From the NCBI GenBank assembly GCA_018350325.1, contig JAEVLN010000031.1, positions 293,472 to 357,471 on the forward strand: DNA of 64,000 bases, read 5' to 3'. Origin of the DNA: Globodera rostochiensis. Lineage: Eukaryota > Nematoda > Chromadorea > Rhabditida > Heteroderidae. Within the stretch, counting starts at the first letter, position 1; every line of letters starts with the position of its first letter. Below the pieces are notes generated by a model that searched no databases, was not told the DNA's origin, and saw only the letters and a list, made by a program, of their open reading frames with translations. Below are positions 47,140-55,847 of this stretch, piece after piece. The translations under genes were made by a program, and so were the position numbers.

Positions 47140-47514
47140 AATTTTTTCTTTTTTGTTTACGGCGTCAGTTCTGGTTGCAAAAAAAAACCAGAAACCAGAA
47201 ATCAGAATTCTGGTGCCCAAAATCACCAGAAATCCTGATAAATCAGATTAGAACAGAGCACATCCCTGGTATAAATACAGTATGCCAACATTATTGAAAC
47301 ACCACTGCGCCACGCGCCAAAAGTCGCTCGCTATTTCCATATCTATTGGGAAAAGAAGCTGGTAAAATTTGCACAAAAGCAACCATCAACCACCGTCATT
47401 TAAGCTAAAACTATGTTCGTTTACTCCATGATTAAATAAACCTCAGCTTTATTATTGCCATTTAAAATTTTTTAACAATTCTTTCTTAAAAATTGCTTAC
47501 AAGATAAGGTCTTT
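47140..47514. other. Spacer after the SAP-like fragment
   Basis: Intron or intergenic sequence with TTTCTGGTT/AACCAGAAA-type short inverted repeats at about 47168-47230. AATAAA-like signals near 47434. No further exon recognised. Confidence 0.35.
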
Positions 47515-47522
47515 ATCTAAAC

Positions 47523-47966
47523 CAGGGTGCGTAACTATGTAAAATTTTTCAAAATAAGGACATCAAGGGCAAAAAATAAGATTTTGGGGCCCGAAATAAG
47601 GACATTTACAAAATGTATAAAAATGCAGTAAATCTTTATTTTGTGAGTTTTTTAACCATATTTTTCGTCATCGACAATTTTTTCTCAACAATTCGGGCTT
47701 GGAAATTGCTCCCATGGATTTTCAAAAAAGCAATTTTTGCGAATTCTGCTTTAGTAGGGGGGGGGGGGTCGGCGGTGCCAATAGGCGCCGCCGTGAAATT
47801 TTTTTGGATTTGACTCAATTTTTAATGAAAATTGGTCCAATTCGCTTCAAAATTTTCTAATTTTGAAAATTGGATTATTATGCAAAAATCCTTACAAAAT
47901 TCGAAAATAAAGACGAAGGTCTGAAATAAGGACAAATCTTATAAATAAGGACAGTTACGCACTCTG
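47523..47966. mobile_element. hAT-type MITE, 444 bp, with 8-bp target duplication
   Basis: Ends CAGGGTGCGTAACT and AGTTACGCACTCTG; the octamer ATCTAAAC flanks it at 47515-47522 and 47967-47974. Arms repeat AATAAGGACA. The centre (about 47755-47850) is the CGGCGG palindrome module in reverse orientation. Confidence 0.88.
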
Positions 47967-47974
47967 ATCTAAAC

Positions 47975-48061
47975 CAGGGTTCCAATTAAGGACATTTTTT
48001 GGGAGCCGGAATTCCGATTTCCAGGTTCCGGACATTTTTTTGGCATCCGGTTACAGCCTTA
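47975..48061. mobile_element. Second insertion at the same octamer
   Basis: CAGGGTTCCAATTAAGGACA begins directly after the right-hand ATCTAAAC of the 444-bp element, and a third ATCTAAAC stands at 48062-48069. The right end does not mirror the left well, so this may be a decayed element. Confidence 0.4.
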
Positions 48062-48327
48062 ATCTAAACCCAATAATTTCCCAAATGCCCTTTTAAAGGC
48101 AACAAATAATAATTGAGAAGTTTATTTTCTTTATTTGGCTGAAAAAGCACAAAAAAAAGTCAGTATTATCGGAATTTGAGTAACAATTTTCAGCAACCTG
48201 CTTCTTTTACTATGGTAAAATATTACGTTCCCTCGTTCCCCGCTAAAAAAATAAAAAAATTTGTCAAAAAAAATTTGTTCTAAAAGTTTACAGGGCCGCA
48301 GAAAGCAAATATGCCCTCAGTTTCGAC

Positions 48328-48419
48328 TAGAGTAAGCTAGGACCGGGATTGAGAAATTGGGGAAAATTCAGTCCCAAAATTGGAGACTTCAGTACCAGTT
48401 CCGGTCCCGGACTACTCTA
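48328..48419. mobile_element. Short GGGACC-type MITE with 8-bp duplication
   Basis: TAGAGTAAGCTAGGACCGGG at the left, CCCGGACTACTCTA at the right. GTTTCGAC (48320-48327) and GTTTCGAT (48420-48427) flank it, a 7/8 match. Same family as 51486-51712 and 56914-57128. Confidence 0.7.
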
Positions 48420-48699
48420 GTTTCGATCGAATTTGTAAGGAAATGCATTGCTAAAAATCCGAAATTACAACAAAAAAAATTGACACATTTTTTTAGCGGA
48501 GGAAACACTAAATTAGGTAGCCGACCAAATCCGCAATAATTGCACAATGTTACACAATTCAACAACTATTTTTATGAAATACGCTTTCGATTTATGGGGT
48601 TTTTTGCATTTTTGAATTTCGGCTGGAACTGTTCCATCGTCAAATATGTCGAGAGTTGGACACAATAATCAGGGAAATCAGCGTGGGGACAGTGCCCAA

Positions 48700-48870
48700 T
48701 CACCAAATAGCCGCGCCCAAGCGGAAAACGGTTGGCACAATGCCGCCCTTCGCCATGTTGAAGCCCTACAAATTAATTTTATTTGATTTTAACTAATGCG
48801 AGGAACCGGAACGGCCCGGTAGGATGATTTTTCTTGGCCAGAGCTTTCTCAGCAATTTCTAAGTGCGGAA
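48700..48870 (-). pseudogene. Exon-like block on the minus strand (copy A)
   Basis: The minus strand has a block reading Glu-Ile-Ala-Glu-Lys-Ala-Leu and ending near a GTTAAA donor at about 48796. After AATTTGTAG there follows a frame Gly-Phe-Asn-Met-Ala-Lys-Gly-Gly ending TGA at about 48706. The first part is repeated at 54795-54870 and 59705-59785, where the frame is cleaner. Copy A has small indels. I do not recognise the protein. Confidence 0.3.
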
Positions 48871-49770
48871 CCAAGTACGGCTTTCGGAAAACTGGATAAT
48901 CCAAACGGCAAATTTAAATCTTCCGGGAATTACATTTACCAAGTCATCCCCTTTCCATGAATCGGATTCCGTTGACTGTGATCATTGATTATCGAGTGAA
49001 AAAATTCATTTTTTTTTTGAAAATCGTATTCCCATACCTTGAGAGACGAAAAATCGTCCAGCTCTGCCCGAGACTTTTTTGAATTAATTTGTTCAAAAAT
49101 TAAATAATTTTTTGAGAATTCTGTTCAAAAATGTACCAAATTTTAAAAATTTTCACGTCCCCCCCCCCCCCCCCCCCCTCTGGTGATGGGAAGAGCAGCA
49201 TAATTCATTCATTCATTCATCATTAGGGAGGAAAATTGGACATAAAATCTTGAAATATGCGCATAAAATATGCACCAAAAATTCCAAAATATGCACATAA
49301 AATGAAAAATATGCACATAAATTTTTCCAAATTCAATTATAAAATTTACCAAAAATTCTTCATATTCATTCAACAATGGTTAAAATTGATGACGAGATAC
49401 ATTTCCAAATTTTCAAGTGTTTTGGCGACTTTTTTGAACTTTTGTGACTATTTTAGCACTTTGGCGACTTTTTTTGAACTTTTGTGATTATTTTGGCATT
49501 TTTACGACTTTTGAACTTTTGTGACTATTTTGGCTTTTGTGGCGACTTTTTTGAACTTTTGTGATTATTTTGCGCTTTTTCAAAAAATTGCCAAGATCTT
49601 TTGCTTTTATGTGGTGTTGGAAAAGCAATGGAAAATTTCGAACAAATTCACTCATAAATAAAAATTTTAAACAGAAATTAATTAGGTAATTAAAAGAAAA
49701 AGTTTTGTTTTTCGTTAAGAATTGATCAATTCATAAACAGTATTATGACAATTTTCATTTTTAAATAATT
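48870..49770. other. Left part of duplicated unit A
   Basis: Holds a truncated right end of the hAT MITE found whole at 55001 (CGTCCAGCTCTGCCCGAGAC at 49059-49078). Next come a 20-base C run at about 49158, GAAGAGCAGCA-(TTCA)n-like sequence, and TTTTGTGACTATTTTGGC-type mini-repeats (49420-49580). No gene. Confidence 0.5.
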
Positions 49771-50389
49771 AAAAATGCCAAATTTAATTTTAAGAAAAAC
49801 AATCGAACACCTTCAATCCGACAAATGTATGCGATTCTTCTCCTTGTCATTCTCGTGCGTGCCACGAACGGTGAGAATACAATTGAAAAAAAGAAATTCC
49901 TGTAAATGTTCGAATATGATCATGGCAGATAATGCCAGATATCCGCCGGGGATGAACCCGAAAAGCCTAGCCTTGGGCAGCATTCAAATTTTAAATTGTA
50001 TTGGAAACTCCTCAGCACATTTGGGCTTTCAAATGAGCCCAACCAAGCTAATTTCATTGAATTTTCAGTTGTGTTATTTTGATTAAAGTTACAGTATAGC
50101 GTCCCCAAAAGTTTTGAAACTGTTGAAACTGAATCGTCCTGTGTACATTTTTCTGTGTCAAATTTTTTTTAGAAAAAAACCTGGTCCTCCTGGTGCCGGG
50201 CTAGGTTGTTAGGTTGTTAGAAAAATCAGGACTCCAGGATTTTCAGGACTAACCGGATTTTTTGATCCGGGCCTGCTCTATTTGAGACTAGCAAAATCCG
50301 GGAACGCGGGCCCTTGAAACTGCTGAAATTTAATCGGTTTCTTAGGTCATAATTTACAAAACGGGGTAATAGTTAAGTTTGTTGCTGCC

Positions 50390-50860
50390 CCCCATTTTTG
50401 AAAAAAATATTTTTTTTTCAAGGTCGGTAAAAAGGCCTTTGCTAGGGGTATTCCGGGCGTAGAATTCGAATCTGACCTCCGTTTCGACGCCATCTCGAAT
50501 TCTGAACCCGAATTCGAAAATTCTTCTAAAACTCAAAATTTCCCAAAAATTAATTTTGGCCTCAAAATCATTCCGGGGTGTAGAACACGTATCCTAGCTC
50601 GCTCCGTGAGTACCTGTATGTCGAACCCCTAACCAAACTCGAACAATTGGTCGAAACTCTTTTTTTGTTTGTTTTTAAGGTCGTTTAAAAGGCGTAAAAT
50701 GCATGTAAGGACGAACTGAAGATTGAACGAACATGATTTTGTTATAAAAAATCGGTTTTGAAAAATTATTAGAATTCGGGTCCGGTGTTCGAAATTGGTC
50801 GAAATGAAGGTCACATTCGGATTCGATGGGCCCGTATATCCCTAGAAATACCTCTTTTTA
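50390..50860. mobile_element. Fold-back element in intron 1 of gene A
   Basis: GTAGAATTCGAATCTGACCT and CGTTTCGAC at 50460-50490 are mirrored by GGTCGAAATGAAGGTCACAT and CGGATTCGATGG at 50797-50830. Related to 7670-8195. Confidence 0.55.
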
Positions 50861-51485
50861 TTGACTTGCATTTTTAGGCTTGCCTCGAAAAATACAGTTT
50901 TTTTGAATTGTTCGAATTTTTTAATTTTTCAGGTATTTTATATCATTACGTGGGTCGAAATGCCTAAAAATACGAATTTTAGACTTTTTGAAAAATTACA
51001 AAATTTAAACACGGGTTACGGGCCACGTGGTCCGTAAACCCCCGTACGGACCCCGGCCCGTGTCCGATCTCTAGTAACGAGTTGATATCCGGCTTTACAA
51101 AACACCCCAACAATTGCCTCCTAATGATGATTTTTAGCACTTGAGTGTTGGCAAGGCACGACCATAATAACGACACCTGGTGGCACTAAAGGTGAGATGA
51201 AGCTGGAGAAATGTCCGGCGGGTTTACTCTTCACGCGTTGCAACAAAGTCTCGTGCTCGATGGATGAGGATGCTTTGAAAGAATTTCCTGGCATTCCTGC
51301 GGGAAGTGCGTTTTTTTAAAATAAAAAATATGTATAGGAGCCGAGAATTAATTCAAAAACGAAAATTATGGAGACACTTTCGAAATTCACCCATCACATC
51401 TCGGACCGCCCCCCATCGGGTGAACTGTAGTGAACGCTCCACGTCAAAAAATTTAAGACCTCAAGTCAAAATATGCACAAAAAAC

Positions 51486-51712
51486 TAGAGTAGGCCGGGA
51501 TCGGGATTTTTGGAAAAAGCCGTGATCGGGATTGAGAAAATTAAAAATCCAGAATTTTAAAGGGGGAAAATTAATCAAATCCCGGTCAAAAAAAAAATCG
51601 CGATTAATGGTCAAAAACAAAGATTTGTCAACTTTGAAAAAAACCGGGATTATATAAGTGGGAAATTCACTCAGAAATTTGGAGACTTCAGTACCAGTCC
51701 CGGCCTACTCTA
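51486..51712. mobile_element. GGGACC-type MITE in intron 2 of gene A
   Basis: TAGAGTAGGCCGGGATCGGG and GTCCCGGCCTACTCTA are inverted ends; the octamer CAAAAAAC flanks both. The same insertion is present in B (56914-57128), and its right part in C (about 61145-61183), so it predates the duplications. Confidence 0.8.
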
Positions 51713-51744
51713 CAAAAAACTAGGTCCCAAGCTGCGGCTTTTTA

Positions 51745-52080
51745 GAGAAATAACTAGGGGAGGGGACCGGGGCCAGTACTGAAATGGTCAATTTTTCCCA
51801 TTTTGGTAAAAAAAAATGGTTGGTAAAAAACCGGGACCATTATAAGGGGATTAATTTGCTATTGTGCCGGATTAAACTTTTCTAGTTACCTATATTACCC
51901 CCAGCCAAAAGGAATAGAGTTTGCAGGGTTCGGATTTTTGAGAAACCCCGGGATTGACCGGGACTGTGAAAACCTGGGATGACCAGCATCTCGAACCGGG
52001 GCGGGATTTTAACTTTTCGAAACCCGGGATCGGGATTCTAAAAATCGGGATAATCCCGACCGATCCCGGCCAACTCTAAA
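51745..52080. repeat. Overlapping GGGACC and GGGATC blocks in intron 2 of gene A
   Basis: A partial copy of the 52726-type element (ACTAGGGGAGGGGACCGG to AAAAACCGGGACCATTATAA) is followed by a GGGATT/AATCCC-rich block at 51890-52078 with AGAGTTTGCAGGG and GGCCAACTCTA ends. Confidence 0.5.
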
Positions 52081-52480
52081 AGGAAGTACCAAAGTTAATG
52101 GCTGAGATGGAGTTGGCCCCAAGACGGAGTTGGCCCGCTTCGTTTGGAGTGCGGGGGGGGGGGGCGTTCAGTACAGTTTTTTTTCCCTGATACCAATCAA
52201 TTCGTGTTGAAAACAGCAAAAACATAGAGCCTAACAGTTGAAATGTTTTAAACTGAATAATATTTTGTTGGGTCAAAATTTGCATATGAATAGGCACACG
52301 GATCTCCAAAAGAATGCTAACAATAATCCGTTTTAAATTCAAATTGCTTAAGCAAAAAGTGTAACGACAACGGCCAAGGGGTGTTTGCTGCCGGCGGCCG
52401 AATGTGAGATGCCTGAAGAAGGAGACCTCAATGGAGTCTCTTTCAAGACACTTAAAAAGTATTGCAAAATGTCGTGCTGT

Positions 52481-52648
52481 GAAGGCAACGCATGCAACGG
52501 TGAAAGCGACGCACGCAACGGTGAAGGCAACGCATGCAACGGTGAAGGCAACGCATGCAACGGTGAAGGCAACGCATGCAACGGTGAAAGCGACGCACAC
52601 AACGGTGAAAGCGACGCACGCAGCGGTGAAGGCAACGCATGCAACGGC
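52481..52648 (+). repeat. In-frame 21-bp repeat, eight units, in gene A
   Basis: Units encode Glu-Gly-Asn-Ala-Cys-Asn-Gly or the variant Glu-Ser-Asp-Ala-(Arg/His)-(Asn/Ser)-Gly. Gene B has three units (58247-58309) and C has one (61733-61753). Five of the eight units in A carry the Cys. Confidence 0.9.
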
Positions 52649-52725
52649 ACGCTCGGACTGCGTTCCCTCGGCACGGTCACTGCAATTATGGCATTATTTG
52701 CGGGTAAACAACAATTCGTTTAAAC

Positions 52726-52961
52726 TAGGGTTGGACGGGACCGGGACTTTTGGAAAAGCCGGGACCGGCACTAAATTTGGTCCCGGTCAAAAAAATCGGG
52801 ACTACACGACAAAAACAAAACAAAAAAATGCTTGGTAAAAAACCGGGACCATTATAAGGGGATTTTAAAGGAATTTTGAAAAAAAACCGGGACTAAAATT
52901 TCAGTACCAAAAATGGAAAAAATGACCATTTTGGTACTGGTCCCGGTCCCGTCCAACCCTA
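52726..52961. mobile_element. GGGACC-type MITE at the stop codon of gene A
   Basis: TAGGGTTGGACGGGACCGGG and its complement at the right end are near-perfect inverted ends over about 22 bases. Flanks GTTTAAAC and GTTTAAAG match at 7 of 8. Genes B and C have no element here. The stop codon TAA lies within the left target copy. Confidence 0.85.
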
Positions 52962-53182
52962 GTTTAAAGTTTAAACTCAATTGTTGGCATTGGCATTTAA
53001 ATCGAAAATAAAATAAACACTTTCAACTTTAGTGTTTTTCGTCCGTTGGAACTGATTTGTGAGAAGAGAAGAGAATGAACGAAGCTGCTGAATACAAAAT
53101 CCTTTCAAGAATAAATTATGCATTTAGAACAGATACATATTTATTTATTAATTTGTAAAAAAGTAACAGAGTTTTACCAACA

Positions 53183-54104
53183 TACCGTAAACACTCTTGT
53201 AATCCCACAAGCCGTATTATTTTTCAACCCTCTCCGAGGGGGCGGGATTATTAGAGGGGGTGGGATTATTAGAGGGGGCGGGATTATTAGAGGGGGCGGG
53301 ATTATTAGAGGAGGCGGGATTATTAGAGGGGCGGGATTATTAGAGGGGGCGGGATTATTAGAGGGGGCGGGATTATTAGAGGGGGCGGGATTATTAGAGG
53401 GGGCGGGATTATTAGAGGGGGTGGGATTATTAGAGGGGGCGGGATTATTAGAGGGGGCGGGATTATTAGAGGAGGCGGGATTATTAGAGGGACGGGATTA
53501 TTAGAGGGGGCGGGATTATTAGAGGGGGCGGGATTATTAGAGGGGCGGGATTATTAGAGGGGGCGGGATTATTAGAGAGGGCGGGATTATTTTTCAATTG
53601 TTTGGCGATATGTTCATCTATCACGAAAATTCTTCACTTTTTCCCACACAATTTCCATACTTCTTCAGCTGGCGAAAATTTTTTTTGAAAAAAACCAAAG
53701 GAGGAACCTGTTTGTTTTGCAAAATTTGTAGTTTTTGGACCGGTTTTTCTTTACAAATTCCATCTAAAAACACAAAAATTTGACCACTAAATTGATTTTA
53801 GAAAATTTTCTTCTGGAAAAATTCTTTAAGAAAAATGTAATAAAACCCAAAAATGCACTCCTAAAGATTGACTTTTTCAAAAAACGCACTCCTTAACGAT
53901 TGGCTTTTTTCGAATTAGCCCCCCTGAAAAAAATTCTGTATAGAGAGCGGGATTATTAGAGGGTGCAGGATTATTTTTCAACCCCCTCCGAGAGGGCGGG
54001 ATTATTAGAGGGTGCGGGATTATTTTTCAACCCCCTCCGAGAGGGCGGGATTATTTAGAGATGGTGGGTTATTAAAGGGGGAGGGATTACAAGTGTTTAC
54101 GGTA
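53183..54104. mobile_element. TA-flanked element with expanded internal 19-bp repeat
   Basis: TACCGTAAACACTCTTGTAA at the left and TTACAAGTGTTTACGGTA at the right. Inside, units of GGGCGGGATTATTAGAGGG are repeated about 18 times (53240-53590), then again near 53945-54090. The elements at the same place in B (58635-58737) and C (62057-62236) are short. Confidence 0.8.
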
Positions 54105-54469
54105 TTCGATGTCTTCTCTCCTTTGATAGAGTTGGGTTATCAGTCCCAAACCGCAAAAATATTGGTTGTCAATTCAAATATTTCTATACTGTATTTGCCA
54201 AAGCCAACTTGCACAATTTGGATCAAATTTTATTGCCGACAAACGCAATTCTATTCGGGCCTAAAATACATATTTTGGATGATCCTAATATAGGATCAAA
54301 CGCTATTTTAGGCATCTGAATATTTTTTGGGTATAATACTACCATCAACTCGTTCCACAACATCGACTCGTTCCCTTTAAAATAAAAAACAAATTTTCAA
54401 AAATCGTACAAAATTTGTGCGTAGAACGTGAATCCCGATAAAAAAGTGTCACAAATCAATGCCAGAGTG

Positions 54470-55000
54470 GAGGGTGCCCGGCGGTGCTATTAAAATTATG
54501 GCATTTGCCAAAAAAAAGGGCATTTTGAGAGTATTCTTCATTCTCTGGCGAAAATGTAACCAGAAGCGGAAATGTCACTATTTCCTGCGGGCGAATGTTA
54601 AATTATAATTTTATCGTTTTTTTTATAAATGCGATTTGATTTGTTGTGCTGTCATTTAATTATAGCTAAATAATTTTATTAATATTTGTAAAAATTTGTG
54701 AACATTTATTATTTTAAATTTACTAAATTTTTGAGAGAAATTCTTTAATAAGCTTGACAGATTTCATATTTAAATTTTACGTTTTTGATTTTAACTAATG
54801 CGAGGAACCGGAACGGCTCCGGTAAGATTTTCCTGGCTTGCAGAGCTTTCTCATCAATTTCTAAGTCTCGTCGAGACAGATTTATTCATTTATACTGTTT
54901 TTTTATGCCTTTAGTAATCGTGGTTTCACTTGCTCAGAATAATTGAAGGTTAGTTGGGCTCGATCGAGACTCGATACCGAGACCCCAAGAAACCCGAGAC
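54470..55000. repeat. Start of duplicated unit B
   Basis: From ATTAAAATTATGGCATTTGC through GGCGAAAATGTAACCAGAAG, CTTGACAGATTT and TAATGCGAGGAACCGGAACG the sequence parallels 59395-59790, with the exon-like block (minus, 54795-54870). It extends to about 58750. Confidence 0.75.
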
Positions 55001-55128
55001 CAGAGCTGGACGAACTCAAAATTTTTTTCCGACGAAACGAAACGAAAAAAAAATTAATTTTCATTTTACGAAACGAAACACGAAACGCCCAAAAAGTCAC
55101 GAAAGAAGCGAAATTTCGTCCAGCCCTG
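55001..55128. mobile_element. hAT-type MITE with 8-bp duplication in unit B
   Basis: Ends CAGAGCTGGACGAA and TTTCGTCCAGCCCTG; the octamer CCCGAGAC is at 54993-55000 and 55129-55136. Unit C has an uninterrupted site (CCCCGAGACTTTTTGG near 59806), and unit A keeps only the right end. Confidence 0.85.
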
Positions 55129-55847
55129 CCCGAGACTTTTTTGAATTAATTTGTTCAAAAATTAAATAATTTTTTTGAGAATTCTGCTCAAGCATTCAAA
55201 ATTCCGCTTGTATTGATACCAGCGGCGCCTATTGGCATAATTCATTTGTAGGTAATCCTTCTTTTAACATAATTTAATGGTCCAAAAATTTCTAATTCTG
55301 ATTCCGTAAAACTCACTCAACTTTGGCACCACTTTATGACCGAGTTTGAACCCTAACTTGAAAATCTTAGACTCTAACAACAAAAAAAGGTATAAAAACG
55401 CTTAAAATTTTATAATATTTAGAGAATTTCATGAAATTATCCCTTTTTTCTATTTTTGTTTTATATAAATGTAAATTATTCGCTTTTTGCTTTCGCTGTT
55501 TTTGTTCCACCAGTGTGTGTTAATCATCCAATTTCTGATCAGTTTTTGTGGTGTCAGATGGAATGAATGAATATAGCTGCTGGTGGTGGGAAGAGCAGCA
55601 CAATTCATCATTCCTTCATTCATCATTATTTTGCTTTTATTTGCTGTTGGAAAAGCAATGAAAAATTTCGAACAAATTCACTCATAAAAATAAAAAGTTT
55701 TAAACAAAAATTAATTAATTAAAAGTTTTGTTTTTCGTTAAGAATTGATCAATTCATAAACAGTATTATGACAATTTTCATTTTTAAATAATTAAAAATG
55801 CCAAATTTAATTTTAAGAAAAACAATCGAACACCTTCAATCCGACAA

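Larger units (their letters stand above)
49825..52723 (+). pseudogene. Ly-6-like gene A with heptapeptide expansion, splice site damaged
   Basis: Exon 1 (49825-49870) encodes a 15-residue hydrophobic leader; exon 2 (51138-51305) continues Ala-Leu-Glu-Cys-Trp-Gln-Gly with four cysteines in all. Exon 3 would be about 52399-52723, with Cys-Cys-Glu-Gly-Asn-Ala-Cys-Asn, eight 7-residue repeats and a hydrophobic tail. In B and C the exon 3 acceptor is TAG; here the aligned bases are CGG, so normal splicing is lost unless another site is used. A MITE sits directly at the stop codon. By the family pattern (leader, Cys-rich domain, CC-x4-CN, hydrophobic end) the intact product would be a GPI-anchored surface or secreted protein. 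Whether A is still expressed is unknown. Confidence 0.65.

Noticed and set aside
52404..52838. 144-codon frame in another phase over the gene A repeat
   Set aside because: Shadow of the 21-bp repeat; it runs into the MITE, while the Cys-containing frame matches genes B and C.
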